This document shows positions 1 to 11,660 of a stretch of DNA of 64,000 bases, in pieces. The DNA comes from Rhodosporidiobolus odoratus (lineage: Eukaryota > Basidiomycota > Microbotryomycetes > Sporidiobolales > Sporidiobolaceae). The stretch spans positions 1,054,001 to 1,118,000 of the forward strand of contig JAOANU010000006.1 of the NCBI GenBank assembly GCA_034387635.1. The letters are read 5' to 3'. A program made the position numbers and the translations under genes. The notes under the pieces were generated by a model, which did not search any database, had not been told where the DNA came from, and saw only the letters and a list, made by a program, of their open reading frames with translations. Within the stretch, counting starts at the first letter, position 1, and the number at the start of each line of letters is the position of its first letter.

Positions 1-551
1 TTCCCTTTCCCTCTTAATCCGTACGCAGTCTCGTAGGCCCGGGTCAGTGCATGCAGGTAGCCGTCATTCGCGGCTTGAAGGTGACGTAGGAGCTGTGAAA
101 GGGACGTCTGTCAGCCTGTGAGAGCGGGACAGGACAGTCTTGTCGTGAACGCACCTTCTGAGCCGCTTTGACACGTCTGATGGCCTGCACGCTGGCCTCT
201 GGGACCACTGGCTGACGGAATGACGAGCGGATGTGCGTCCGGTAGTGCTCCCTGTGCATGCGAGAGTCAGCCTGGACGACGAAGGGATGAGGAGAGGGAA
301 AGAAGGATACGACACCAGTGCATCGGGGAGGGCTCTCGCTTCGCGGAGGAGCGAGCGGTACAGTTGTACGCCTAGTAGCAACATCCCTTGCAAGTTATAC
401 GAGGGTGATTGTGACAAACAAAGCCAGATCAGTTTAGCGAATTCCATTTCTCCCTTCGTCTCCCTTCGTTTACCGCTGGTCCTGCTAGACATACCGCCAT
501 ACTGATTGGGGGACCTGCTCAGCCCAGTATAAAGCGCTTTCGGGCTGCGGC
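1..551. other. Upstream region of BST1, no gene supported
   Basis: Open frames occur on both strands here, the longest antisense and running into the BST1 first exon, but none shows a recognisable domain or a credible exon structure. It probably holds the BST1 promoter and possibly the end of a neighbouring gene outside the window. Nothing else was seen. Confidence 0.5.
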
Positions 552-3500
552 ATGACCTTCTCCTTTTTTCCCACTTCCCCCTCCTCGTCCTCATCAGCTT
601 TCCCTTTTCTCTCTCGCTCAGCACTCTGCGTTATTGTCCTTTCGGCCATATTGATCGCAACTATCAACCATGCCTACACTCACTCTCAGCCAACCTACGC
701 TCCAGGTTCACTGCCGCCGGATGCTCGAGGAGGAGGAGCCGGGAGCTGCAAGATGAGCTACATGAGCCCGTCTTACCTGCACCTAAGCGGGTACGGACGG
801 ACACAGACGAGGCTAGGCAATGGACCATGGGGGCTGTACCTGTACCGGGAAGCTGGGTGGGACACCGACCCGTTTCTCGAGAAGGGGAAAACGGACCGCC
901 TAGCACTGGAAGGCGTACCCGTGCTCTTCGTCCCAGGCAACGCGGGCAGCTTCAAACAAGTCAGGTCACTGGCGGCGGCGGCGAGCAGGACGTACTATGA
1001 GGTGCCGGGGGTACCCAGGGAGGAGGTCGCAGGAAGAAAAGGCGCCGCTCCTCTCGACTTTTTCACCCTCGACTTTAATGACGACTTTTCCGCCTTTCAT
1101 GGACAGACGCTCCTCGATCAAGCAGAGTACACAGCCGACTGCATCCGGTACATCCTCTCCCTCTATGCCGGACGAGGTCGCTCTTCTGGCACGCCGGATC
1201 CTACAGCCGTCATCGTCGTGGCGCATTCAATGGGCGGCATAGTCGCTAGGGTGGCAATGCTTGACAAGGAGTACCTGAGCGGGAGCATCTCGACCATCAT
1301 CACCTTCGCCTCGCCTCACCTTGTTCCGCCGGTTCCGGTCGACAGCGGGATCGACCATGTCTACTCGGCCATCAACCGCTTCTGGCGGGATGGGTATTCG
1401 CTTCCGCCTTCCTCCGTCTCTCACACCACCATGGCGACATCCGCCCGCTCTTCTGTACACGACGAGCTATCCTCCGTCGCCCTCATCTCGATCGCAGGTG
1501 GTCTTTCCGATCTTACCATTGCCTCCGAGTCTGCCTCTATCTCCTCACTCGTCCCGTCCTCCGGCTCACACGGCTTCACGGTCTTTACCAGCGCGACTCC
1601 CGGCGTCCAAACCCCGGTCGACCACCTCGCCATCTTGTGGTGTCGACAGCTGATGTACACGGTCGCGGAGGGCTTACTGGATATCGTCGACACGCGTAGA
1701 CCAGAGGGGGTAGTCGGAAGAGAAGAGCGGGTTCGCAAGCTGAAGAAGAGATGGGTTGGTGGGGCAGAAGGTGGAACGGAAGACGAGAATGAGGAACGGG
1801 TTGCCCTCGCGCAGCTTAAGCAGGGCGCCAACTCAGAGACACTGGAGGCGGGTGAGAGGTTGGTCGTGCGACCGGGGGAGACAACACATCGACAGCGCAT
1901 CTTCGTCCTGCCTGTTCTGTCGACTTCGCAGACGTCACCCTCCAATCGTACTGTGTTCTCGGTCCTCACTTCGGCACGCGTCGGTGCACGGTCGGACGAC
2001 TTCGTCAACGTATGGGCCTGCAGCGCTCCTTCTGCTTCGGACTCGCTAGGCACCGCCGCGTTGAACGATGTCGACCCTTCCTGCCTTCCTCTTTCCCCCT
2101 CACATCTGTCCCTCCTTCCAGCATCTCCTCATTCTTCAACCTCGCCCGTCCTTCCAGCACCGGTAGAAGAAGGCGGAATGTCGCTCGTCGAAATTCGGGC
2201 GGATGATCCGAAGCTGAGCGGGATGAAGGCGATCCTGGTGATCGTCAAGGAAGGTGCAAAGCGCGAATGGGTTGTGGCGGAGTGGGCTGGGAGAGCGGGC
2301 CAGACAGAAGTCGTAGAGCGAAATGCGCTCGGTAGGTTCACTACATTCTTGTCCGGATTTTGGGATTTCATATTGAGGCTTTCTTCCTGCCGCCAGGTCT
2401 GCTCCTCTCACCATACCGTCGCACCTTTCCCTTGCTGTCGCCTGATGCTTCCTCTGAAACCGTGCCGTCTCCCGCTTACCTTGTTCACGACATCTACCTC
2501 CCCGCCTTCGCTTCGAGCTTGTTGACGCTTCGAGCGGAAGTGTCACGAGGGGAATGTCAAGGTCGGTCTTCGCCTCTCGCGCGTAGTGAGCAATTTCACT
2601 CATCTCCCCTTTCCTCTCGCTATCCTTCGCAGAATCCACCTCCCTCTTCGCCCCTCTACTCTTGCAAACCTCTTCCGCCGTCCACGAAACCAAATACTTT
2701 CCGAATGTCCGCACGGCGTCACTGTACACGCACTCTGGCGGTCCTTTCCTGCCTCCCGCCTCCTCTCTCACCGGCGACGGCAGCGTCGGAACGACACTTC
2801 GCCTTTTCCTCGACCCGACATGCCCCGCCGACACCGGCGAGGTCTCTGTCGAGATCAGCATAGACTGGAAGGCTACGCTTGGGAGTCTTTTCGTAAGGTA
2901 CCGGATGGCGATAGTGTCGGTCCCATTTGCGCTTGTCATGTTCGTCGTGGCGAGGCAGATGAGACAGTACAATGCTGGTAGTGAGGACCCATCCTTTCTT
3001 GCTTTGTGTCTTCCTCCTAGTCTTGCGCCTACGTTATCGCCTTCGCCATACAATCATGGCTACCTTCTCGAGCCCATATACTCACTCCGCCTTGCTTGTA
3101 CTGCTGCAGGTCCATACCCCTCGTTCGGCCACAGCCTCTCGTACTTTTTGCGGCACCACCTCGGCTACATCCTCCTCGCCCTCCTCCTCCTCGCCTATGT
3201 ACAGTCATTCCTGGTTCCCTTTGGATCGCCGGTCTGGCTGTCGAACGCCTTGCTCGGGACCGGGGGATCGTTCTGGGCACCGCTAGCCCCGATGATCACG
3301 TTTGCGATGGTTGCGGTAATTTCGGCGGAGTACTTGCTGGTTAGCGGGGCGGTGACCCTACTGGCAGGTGCGATGAGGATGGCACAGCGAACGCGCTATG
3401 GTGCATGGTTCACGTGCGTCCCTATTCCCTCTCTTTTCACAGTGCGCTTCGGCCTGACGCTGCTGCCTTCTCCTATCCGCTTCTCCTTCGCTATCCACCC

Positions 3501-4389
3501 CCGGATACTGCCATACTGAATGTGGCCAACAGTGTGACCGAGCCGACCCCCACGCTGCCCATCCCCCGTCTCCTTGCCGTTTTCTTCCTGCTCCTTACCG
3601 TCTACTTCTTCGCCCCATACCAATTCGCCTACCTCGTCCTCACCGTCGTCCACCTCTTTACCACCGTCCGGGACCTCCTCCTCGCTTGGGCACCCTCCCC
3701 ACCTTCACCATCGCCCTCTTCCACCTCTGCCCCCTCCCCCGTCGAAAGATGGAACCGCTTCCACCGCTCTCTTTCCCTCCTCCTCATTCTACTCACACTA
3801 TTGCCGCTCAACGCTCTAACCCTGGTAGTATGGGTCAGGAATCTAGCGGTAGGGTGGCTAGCGCCGTTTAGGAGCGATCATGATGTTCTGTTGCTGGTCG
3901 GTTACTTGGCGGTTGTTGAGGGGGCTTTGGAGGGGAGGGTGATGAGGCGGACAGAAAAGTGGTGTGTTCCACCCGCTCTTCCTCTCTCTCTGCTCGTGAC
4001 TGAACCCGACAAGCTCATGCCGCAACCTGGCCCCGCAACGCCATCGTTCTCGTCTGTGCAGGTTCCACCCCAATTTAACCGCCTTCTTCCTCCTCATCCC
4101 CGCCATGTTCTCCCTTGTGTATGGTATCCGCTACACCCATCGCTTGTACCCTCTCACTAACATTGCCATGCTCTGGCTTGCGCTGGGGAGTGGGTCGTGG
4201 TTCTCTAACAGCAGCAGTGGAAGCAGGGAGCATGGGGATGAGAACGAGATGGAGGACAGGGAGGTACGAGAGGGGTTGTTGGCAGTGGGGAAAGGCAGTT
4301 CGGCAGAGCGAGGGCTTGCGAAGGGACAGAGAGGCGAGGGTTCAGCACAGATCGGAACGATTGGGCTCGACGGACGCAGTCAAGTCTGA
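552..4389 (+). CDS. BST1: GPI inositol-deacylase (PGAP1/Bst1 family)
   Basis: ER-membrane lipase that removes the inositol acyl chain from GPI anchors so that GPI proteins can leave the ER. The first exon encodes a short N-terminal signal-anchor (about residues 22-40), then the PGAP1 hydrolase core: VPVLFVPGNAGSFKQ at about 122-136, LDFFTLDFNDDFSAFHG at about 168-184 and the nucleophile elbow VVAHSMGG with Ser226. Several short GT..AG introns follow (the first starts just after 2332). The later exons encode multiple hydrophobic segments, as expected of the multi-pass C-terminal half, ending in a charged tail with stop at 4387-4389. The ATG at 552 is chosen because it gives the signal-anchor. 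Convergent with SSS1, 187 bp apart. Family assignment is firm from the core motifs; downstream exon borders are approximate. Confidence 0.9.
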
Positions 4390-4576
4390 GTAGCGTTGTT
4401 GTAACATCCAGTGTCGAGTGGTGGTCCCCTCCGAGAGATAGAAGCAAGAAAAAGTAGAATACATGTAGATTGCCTTTTCTGCACAATGGCCAAAGGAACG
4501 GAAGAACTGCGAGACTGGACAAGGAGAGAGATTACTACCACAGAATCAAGAGACCACGACGCGGGACTGTCTCTGC

Positions 4577-5072
4577 TCATGCGCCTCCGACCAGGATGTT
4601 GTTAATGGGGATCTGTGTGGGCCTCGAACGGGTCAGCCAGGTAGGAATCTACGGATATGACTGGTCGAGAGAGGAGAAAGGAAGAAATGCTCACGTGGAT
4701 CAGCTTGACGAGGTAACCGATGCCGCCCATCATGGCGAAACCGATTGCGACCGCTCGGCAGATTTGAAGGTACTCTGTATAGGGTGAAGAACGAACGTAG
4801 GAAGGAAGGCGCGAGCGAGACGAGAAGAAATGGTGAGCAACTCGTCGGCCTCCTCTAACGCGTCCGGTCGAAGGACAGTGCGATGGAGAAGTACCCTTTT
4901 GATCTGGCTTTGTGCATCGGGTCATGAACTGTGGAGGGATTGGAGGAGATTAGCTGTGTTCCACGCGACCAACTGATGAAGATTGAAGGAACAGGAAGAC
5001 GGGTGGACGTACAGCTTTGCCATCCTTTACGAAATCCTCTGATGATTGTGCGAGATCCTTGACGGCGTCCAT
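4577..5072 (-). CDS. SSS1: Protein transport protein Sec61 subunit gamma
   Basis: Small tail-anchored subunit of the Sec61 translocon. It clamps the channel for co-translational import into the ER. Four exons can be joined exactly: 5072 down to GKA, then FMTRCTKPDQK, then EYLQICRAVAIGFAMMGGIG and the rest of the membrane segment, then IPINNILVGGA with stop at 4577-4579. The joined product is 69 residues, within the usual 68-80 of the family. The codon for Glu of KEYLQ is split by an intron, and the last intron (4613-4694) lies just before IPINNIL. The TRCTKPD cytosolic motif and the single transmembrane helix are both intact. Its start is only 107 bp from the BET2 start on the other strand. 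No single exon would have been called a gene alone. Confidence 0.96.
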
Positions 5073-5179
5073 CCTCTAGCTTGTCTAGTGCGTGGTGTAT
5101 TGTGGTTAGATGAGAATATAGAATATGGCAAGGTTCATCTCGACTTCTTCCACTTCTATAACTACCTGACTAAACAGAA
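5073..5179. promoter_or_regulatory. Short divergent promoter shared by SSS1 and BET2
   Basis: Only 107 bp separate the two start codons, which point away from each other. Both 5' UTRs and both core promoters must fit here or overlap the opposite gene. No TATA element is obvious. Sharing of regulation is inferred from spacing only. Confidence 0.6.
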
Positions 5180-6948
5180 ATGGCACAGTCAGCCCCGACA
5201 GAACTACTCACAGACCTACACATCAAGTACATACAATCTCTCGACCAGGTTCGCCTCTTTTCTCCTCCTCTTCTCCCCCACTTGCACTCGTCTCAGTCCT
5301 TTTCCGAACCTACAGAAGAAGCATGACCTCGCCTATCACCTTACACAACACCTTCGCATGAACGGCATCTACTGGGGTCTGACCGCTCTCGCCTTCCTCC
5401 ACCGCCAAGACGCTCTTCCGAAAGATGAAATGGTCAAATGGGTGCTCGGTTGCTGGCACCACGACTCTGGTGCGCCCTGATTTCCTTCTGCTTCTCGCGT
5501 GCAAGATATGTGCTGCTAACCTCAGGAGGAACACGCAGGCGGTTTCGCACCCCATCCGGGTCATGACCCGAATATTCATTCTACACTGTCGGCCGTTCAG
5601 ATTCTCGCCATGCAAGACTCGTTACATCTCCTCGACGTGGACAAGGTGGTAAAATGTCAGTCTTCACTCTTCACTCCATCTCACTGCTGTTTCGTCTCAG
5701 CCTGACGTTTGGTGCCTCTCACTTTCCCTTTTTCTCCTGTACCCTTCCCGTGCTTGTTACATTCCGCCTTGCACCCTCCCCGCAACCGTACCACCTGTGG
5801 CGTGTACTCTAACCTTGTGCGCTCGTCCCCTTGACGCCGACGCTCCATCATACCGACCAGACGTCCTCTCCCTCTACGACCCGATCCGCGGTTCCTTCGC
5901 CGGCGACACCTGGGGAGAACACGCCTCCCGCTTCGTCTACTGCGCCGTTGCGACCCTGTCCATCCTCGGCCGACTCGACGACCTCGATCGAGAACCCGTA
6001 TTGAGGTTCATTGAGGGGTGTCGAAATTTCGACGGTGGGTTCGGGATGGTTGAAGGGGCGGAGAGTCATGCGGCTTATGGTGAGCGCGCAGAGCTTCCTA
6101 TCCACCCCGTTCTGCCGCTCCTCTTTCTCCTCTACCAATTCAGTCCGGCGTACCGACACAATAGCTGGGACGGACATTGACGCCTCCCGCTTTCCCTACA
6201 TCCCCGCACAGTCTGGACCTGCCTCGGAACCCTCTCCATCCTCAACCGCCTAGATCTTGTCGATACAGACACCTTATGCTGGTGGCTCTGCGAGCGCCAA
6301 CTCCCGAATGGTGGATTAAATGGTCGACCCGAGAAGTTGGAAGACGTGCGTTCCTCTCCTTCTTCTTCTTCTTCCTGGCCTCTGTCCGGTATCTTGTTGT
6401 GATCATACTGACTCATCGCGTACGAGTAGGTTTGCTACTCTTGGTGGGCTCTCGCTTCCCTAGCCATTCTCGGTCGATCACATTGGATAGACGGTCCAGC
6501 CCTGTCTCGCTTCATCCTCTCTGCTCAAGTATGCCTGCTCCGTTCTCTTCCCTCAGCTCGACGCGTAGGTGCGCCAAACTGCCGCTGACCCATGGACGTT
6601 GGTAACAATAGGATCCAGAAAAAGGCGGCATAGCAGATAGACCGGATGATGTAGCCGATGTGTGGCACACCGTCTTTGGACTCGCAGGTTCGTTCGCTGT
6701 TGTTGCGCTGACTCTTCCCTGCCCGGCGCTCTTTCCTTTCACTTGTACCTCACCTATGCTGCTACCTCCCCTCCTCGGCGTTCGGCCACTCATGCTGACG
6801 CCAACCTCCTCCTGCCTTACTCGACACAGGTCTCTCACTCCTCGGTCACCCTAGCCTGCAAGAGGTCGACCCAGTGTACTGCATGCCGTCAAGCGTGACC
6901 GCGAAGCTCATGCAGAATCAACCCGCGAAGGGAACCAGTACTGGGTAG
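5180..6948 (+). CDS. BET2: Rab geranylgeranyltransferase (GGTase II) beta subunit
   Basis: Catalytic beta subunit that, with the alpha subunit and Rab escort protein, attaches geranylgeranyl groups to the C-terminal cysteines of Rab GTPases. The start [23 protein letters not shown] begins at the ATG at 5180. About eight exons follow. Prenyltransferase repeats are visible: [14 protein letters not shown], a [12 protein letters not shown] segment after an intron, [19 protein letters not shown], and [16 protein letters not shown] followed by [14 protein letters not shown]. The typical zinc-site C-terminal exon reads [20 protein letters not shown], then [10 protein letters not shown]. Zinc ligands are expected in the LEDVCYS and VWHTVFG segments. 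Stop TAG at 6946-6948. The repeat pattern and ending distinguish it from farnesyltransferase beta, which is longer. Confidence 0.94.
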
Positions 6949-7432
6949 CAAGGAAGACGTTCAGGAAACAGTAATCAAGCTGTAAGAAGTGCTGCTGACC
7001 AGCGGTCGTCTGCAATTTCCCAGCCCACATACAGCTTACAATGCGACGCGAGCTGCCAGGAGAACGCATCGAGAAGGGCCATTGTGATCTTGACATTGTC
7101 TATTCTGTACTTTTCTTTCTGTGCCGCAACACGCAGCATATCTACTATACTTCTCCACCCTCCTCATGTCGCACGTTCTCGCGCACTCGCATGTGGCCCG
7201 GAATTCGCGGCTCTAGGTTTCGAGAGGGGCAGATCGTTGGTGCAGCTTCCGGGAGGCAGCAGGAGGGGGAGAGGCAAAGGGGCCAGAGAGTTACGGAGCA
7301 GGGGCTGTGTCGGCTGTTGCAAGGTGAGGCAAGGAAAGCGGCCAAAGCCTGCGGGATACTGTCAGCTTCGGCGAGACGGAACCCAAGTTCAGGAGAAAGT
7401 AACGCACCTCTCCTTCGCTCCATCGCAGACCT
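6949..7432. other. Intergenic between BET2 and the PPR gene (3' to 3')
   Basis: Convergent 3' ends flank this 484-bp stretch. Short open frames exist on both strands but lack an ATG start or recognisable domain. Terminators or polyadenylation signals of both genes are expected; none could be identified with confidence. Confidence 0.5.
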
Positions 7433-10069
7433 CTATCGACCTTCTTCAACCTTGACATCCTTGCCCTCAAGCAGCTTCCTCACCTCTGTCATCTCCCACA
7501 AATCCGGCCTTTCCTCCCTTACCCTCTGCGCCACCCTCTCCCCGTCTTTCACTCCCCTCCTCTTCGCAAACTTGATCAACACCTCGACCTCGTTCCTCCC
7601 CGCCGTCGGTACCCCAAGTTCGTCCCCCTTCATCCTTCGAAAGACGACCTCCTCCGCTTCTTCGATCTCCCCCCACCGACAGAGGCACTCGATCCAACTC
7701 TCCCAGTTCTTCCGATTCCGCTTGGGGAGGTAACCTTCTCCTCCTCCTCCTACTGCTGCTCCCGAAGCCTCCCGTTCCAGTTGCTCCCAGACCTTCCTCC
7801 CCCGCTCCCTCGCAGCCAAGGATCCATCCCACCCACACGTATCAATCAAGATACTAACCGTCCTCTGATTAACCTGTACCCCACCCCAACTCCCACTCCC
7901 TCCTCTCAAGGTCGAAGAGTTAGCTACCACCGCCTCCCAAACCCCATAAGCCATCTTCCAAGCCCAAGTCCTCGCATAAGCTCCCATCAACGCATTAAAC
8001 AATCCGATATCGGGATCGAGGGTCGAATCGAGTTTGATTAGAGAATGTAGGTGAGAAATGGTAGCTTGTGTTGCGGACGGAGTTCGAGAGTAGTGGGTTA
8101 GGAGGAGGGAGTAGGTTGAGGAGGAAGGGGGAGTGATGGAAGGGGGAAGTCGCATGTCGGAGAGGAATTCGAGAATGAAATGGGCGGGTGCGGCGGTCGG
8201 TCCACTTCTATCCGACGATAGAGATGCGGGAGACAGAGATATGAACGCAGAGATGACAGCGTTGTACCCCTCGAGATTCAACGCCGTCGGGTCCAACGCT
8301 CGAATCTCATCATAAGCCGCAAAGGCTTCTTCCCAGCTTCCTGCGGCTCGCATCAGGGCAACGATATGCCAAGTGACGGCGTGTGAGTCGAGGCGGACCC
8401 CACGACGTTTCATGTCGGTTATCAAAGTGCGGGACCAGGAAAGGTCGGGGTGAGAGGGAGAGGCGCAGGCTCGTAGGAGGGTAGAGTAGGTCTGAGAATC
8501 GGGTGCGGTCGAGTAAGTCAGGGAAGAGGTGAGGAGATCGTCGTAGAGATTGCGGAGGGTTGTAAGTGTGGAAGGGGTACTGGTCGAGTCGGCGTCGAGG
8601 GGTCCAAGGGGAGATGAGGACAGAGGCGAAGGCGGAGGCGGAGAGTCGACAGAAGACGGTAAAGCAGGGGTCGTCGGCGAGAGGAGGGCGTCAAAGATAG
8701 GCTGCACCATTTTCGCATCCGGCACAGTCCCTCGATCTCGCGCCTGCTGATACACCTTCAAGGCTTCGTCCGCGCGCCCCGCTGCAGCCAGCGCCTTGAT
8801 GACGACGCTCCAGGTCCTCCTGTCTCCGCCCGTCTCACCCTCGCCCAAGTAGGCGTGTGGGTCGAGCAGCTTCTCGCATTCCTCGACGAGCTTGACGCCC
8901 TCCTCCGCGGTCTGCACGCCTTCACTCGCCGCTCCCGCCGCCACCAGCGTATTCACCGTCCTCCTATTCAACTCAACGCCTTCCAGCTCTTTGAACCTCC
9001 TTGCCCTCTCAAGCCCGGCCTCGAACCCTCGATCCGCCACCTCAAACTTGACCAACGCATTGACGGCCGCCAATTCCTCATTATCCCAGTCTTTTACTCC
9101 CTCTGCCCCTCTCCCTCCCTCCGCTAACCGCGTCTCCAACCTCCCCTTGACCTCCCTCGCACTCGCCAACTCGCCCACCTCCAAGAACCCAGTCAACAAC
9201 GCCGTCTCCGTCCAAACGTCCCCATCCACCCCACGGTCCCTCATCTCCTTCACCAGCTTCCTGACCTCGTCCAACCTGTTCTGTTCAAACAGCGCCGAAA
9301 TAAACGTATTGTAGCTAACGACGTTTGGATCCGTTCCTCTTCTTCGCATTGATTCGACGAGGGATCGCATGGCGGGGAGGTTTTGGTGGGTTCTGTAGGC
9401 TTGGAGGAGGAGGTTCCATTCTATGACGGTGGGGGGGAGGTTGTAAGAGGGTTGCATGGCTTCTATCCAGGTTCGGGCTTGGGTTAGGCGGGTGGGGAGG
9501 GGCGGTGAGGGAGGAGGGGCGGGAGAGGAGGAGGAAGAAGAGGAGGAAGAGGAAGAGGAGGAAGAGGAAGAGGGAGAAGGTCGAGGAGACGGGGGAGCAG
9601 AGTTGATCATGGCCAGAAGGAGGTAGTGGTGATCTAACCTCGAGGGTGTAAGACCAAAAAGGGAAGAGAGGTCGTTGAACAACCTCAAGGCGGGCTTGAA
9701 CCTGGCGGTTTGAGCGAGGTGTCGTAGGACAGAGGTGAGTTGTTCATGTCGTAGTGCTTGATTCCCTTTGGCAGTTGCGGCTGAGGAAGTTGAAGAGGAA
9801 GGAGAAGGAAAGGTGGATTTGTACTGTTCGACGTATTGAGGGTATAGCTTGACGACGACATCTGGTCGATCGTCGCGTTTGGCTTGTAGAAGGTCTCTGC
9901 CGATCTCAGTCAGTCCCTTTTGAGGTTTGCGGAAGAAGAATTGCGATGGCGAGGAACTGCTGAAACTTTGATGGCGACCGACAACGGGGACTGGGACAGC
10001 CACGCGTGGGGTTGTGGTCGGTCTAGAGGAGTGCACATAGCGCCATCCTGTCGTGGCAGCTCGACGCAT
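7433..10069 (-). CDS. Mitochondrial pentatricopeptide repeat (PPR) protein
   Basis: PPR proteins bind organellar RNA and act in its processing, stability or translation. The first ATG of the long frame is at 10069; the frame extends further only through a TTG codon. From this ATG the protein is about 878 residues in one exon. The N-terminus MRRAATTGWRYVHSSRP is basic and lacks acidic residues, like a mitochondrial presequence. PPR-like helices are clear in the middle, for example EWNLLLQAYRTHQNLPAMRS and VVSYNTFISALFEQNRLDEV, then TWSVVIKALAAAGRADEALK and DSQTYSTLLRACASPS further on. A run of 17 serines followed by a Pro-rich stretch sits before the first strong repeat (DNA near 9524-9580). 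Its RNA target cannot be told. Confidence 0.85.
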   Translation of the reverse strand: MRRAATTGWRYVHSSRPTTTPRVAVPVPVVGRHQSFSSSSPSQFFFRKPQKGLTEIGRDLLQAKRDDRPDVVVKLYPQYVEQYKSTFPSPSSSTSSAATAKGNQALRHEQLTSVLRHLAQTARFKPALRLFNDLSSLFGLTPSRLDHHYLLLAMINSAPPSPRPSPSSSSSSSSSSSSSSSSPAPPPSPPLPTRLTQARTWIEAMQPSYNLPPTVIEWNLLLQAYRTHQNLPAMRSLVESMRRRGTDPNVVSYNTFISALFEQNRLDEVRKLVKEMRDRGVDGDVWTETALLTGFLEVGELASAREVKGRLETRLAEGGRGAEGVKDWDNEELAAVNALVKFEVADRGFEAGLERARRFKELEGVELNRRTVNTLVAAGAASEGVQTAEEGVKLVEECEKLLDPHAYLGEGETGGDRRTWSVVIKALAAAGRADEALKVYQQARDRGTVPDAKMVQPIFDALLSPTTPALPSSVDSPPPPSPLSSSPLGPLDADSTSTPSTLTTLRNLYDDLLTSSLTYSTAPDSQTYSTLLRACASPSHPDLSWSRTLITDMKRRGVRLDSHAVTWHIVALMRAAGSWEEAFAAYDEIRALDPTALNLEGYNAVISAFISLSPASLSSDRSGPTAAPAHFILEFLSDMRLPPSITPPSSSTYSLLLTHYSRTPSATQATISHLHSLIKLDSTLDPDIGLFNALMGAYARTWAWKMAYGVWEAVVANSSTLRGGSGSWGGVQVNQRTVSILIDTCGWDGSLAARERGRKVWEQLEREASGAAVGGGGEGYLPKRNRKNWESWIECLCRWGEIEEAEEVVFRRMKGDELGVPTAGRNEVEVLIKFAKRRGVKDGERVAQRVREERPDLWEMTEVRKLLEGKDVKVEEGR
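9524..9590 (-). repeat. Trinucleotide tract encoding poly-serine
   Basis: An AGG/AGA-rich low-complexity tract in the PPR gene (read as TCC/TCT on the coding strand) encodes 17 consecutive serines between the N-terminal region and the PPR array. It is probably a flexible linker and is likely length-polymorphic. Confidence 0.8.
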
Positions 10070-10311
10070 GAGTGTGAGAAGCAAATGAGACGAAGTGAAA
10101 GTAGTGAAAGCGAGAGACGAGACGGAGCAACCGGTACCGGCGACCAAGCTAAACAAGCATGTACAGCTCCGCCGTACTGGCGCTCGGATCGTCAACAATT
10201 CAGGCAGTAACCAAGCTGAGCAAGAAAGCGTCTCGCCACCATTCGATGCAACTGCAGGACCACTTCAACGCAATCTTTTTCTCGCTCGCATTGCTACATG
10301 CTACATCCCTC

Positions 10312-11660
10312 TCACGCCCTCTTAGCCCAATACACCTTCATCGCCACTCCCTTGTCGACCAAGAAACCGTCTAGAGCCTCTTTGGCCACTCCGGCTTGTC
10401 CCGCACTCTCGTACTGTACAAAAGCCGTGCCGGTATTTTTCGGTGCGCCGGCGGGGAGGGGAAGCAGGCGCAGGGTTGACAGTCCGGGATATCTGCACGC
10501 ACCGATTAGTATTGGCTGGTCAGTATCGGGCCGTGGGGAATCTCCAAGGTAAAAAGGATTATAGAGAACGCACTGCTGGAACAAGGTACTCAACATCTCG
10601 GTCGTCACCTCGGCCGGCAACCCTTCGATGTATAGGATCGGGTTGGGGTCATCTCCTTGCTCTGCTGAAGGGGGTTCCTGCTCGTCGTCCGATTCTTGCA
10701 TGGCGTCTGTAACGGGGTGGGCCGTCGAACAGCAGCAGCAGCGACGAGACACGGTCAATAAGGTCTGTTGAATACGTGAAATGAGAAAGCGCGCGCGCAC
10801 CATCTTCCTCCTCTTCCACCTCCTTCTCCCCCTCCCTTCTCTTCTTCCTTTCCCTCCCTTCCTCGTCCTCCTCATCCTCTTCTTCCTCCTCTTCCTCCGC
10901 CTCAAACTCGCCCGCCTCCTCCCTAGCCCTCTTCCCCCTCTCCTCCGCCGCCGTCTTCTGCGCTTTAGAAACCGTCAATCGACCTCCCCCGGTTGCAGTA
11001 CCGTTAGATTCGGCATCTCGAAGGCCGAGTTTAATCGCGTAGACGGCTTCGGGACCTTCGGTGTGAGCGATGGTGGCGTGAGAGGTAGAGCGGGCGTAGG
11101 AAATGCGCTGCACAATCAGGAAAGGGAAAATACAAGAAGGGTCAGAAAAGGAAAGAAAGGCCAAGGCTGTTGAATTGGTTCGCAGGTCCATGTTGCTGTA
11201 AGGGTAGGGATGTCCGTAGCTGAAGCGCGGTGGCGCGTTCGGCTAGTATGGACCGCCCGTCGTTCCCAAGCGAGATTCCCCCCACCTCGCCTCGAAATTG
11301 CCTCAAACTTGCGATTCGAACCCAGTCGACCACCACAGCCATTCGAGAGAAAACACCTTACCATAGCCCTTCCAGCAATGCCTTCTCCGTCCAACCCTCT
11401 CAGCGCAGCAGTACTAGCACTCAACTCTCCAAAGACGACCCAAGCCGATCCCCTAACCTTCTCTTCCCTGAGATGAACCACGTCGAGGACTTTGCCATAG
11501 GTGCTGAAGAGGTTGTAGAGGGTACGGCGGAGTTCTGCAATGGGAGGTGGAGGTGATAAGTCTTGGGGAGTGAGGAGGGGGAAGGGAGAGACGCACCGGA
11601 TTTCGAGAGGGACGAGTACGGCAGGTTGGAGATGTACAGTGTTGGCGATGGTTGTGACAT
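10312..11660 (-). CDS. U1 snRNP A / U2 snRNP B''-type spliceosomal RNA-binding protein
   Basis: Two RRM domains separated by a long charged linker, the layout of U1A and U2B'' proteins, which bind the loop of U1 or U2 snRNA in the nucleus. Exon 1 starts MSQPSPTLYISNLPYSSLSKS at 11660 and holds RNP2 of RRM1. The next exon has ELRRTLYNLFSTYGKVLDVV and RNP1 KVRGSAWVVF. A later exon has the ISYARS segment and a linker with a long Glu/Asp run and basic clusters. RRM2 reads ILYIEGLPAEVTTEMLSTLF, then GTAFVQYES, ending in VYWAKRA with stop at 10312-10314. Fungal members such as Mud1 are divergent, so U1A versus U2B'' cannot be decided by eye. Confidence 0.88.

Noticed and set aside
64..624. Minus-strand 186-codon frame upstream of BST1
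   Set aside because: It overlaps the BST1 start, has no recognisable domain and no sensible neighbouring exon.
1421..2053. Antisense 210-codon open frame within BST1 exon 1
   Set aside because: Shadow of the sense coding frame; composition is Ser/Arg/Pro-rich without motif.
2136..3053. Long antisense open frame (305 codons) over BST1
   Set aside because: It crosses exons and introns of a well-supported gene, has no domain, and long antisense frames are common in GC-rich coding DNA.
10070..10198. Upstream extension of the PPR protein
   Set aside because: It begins with TTG, and the first ATG at 10069 already gives a good mitochondrial presequence.
11310..11350. tRNA-like B-box (GGGTTCGAATCG on minus strand)
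   Set aside because: No matching A-box, acceptor stem or anticodon arm could be folded around it, and it lies in an intron of the U1A-like gene.
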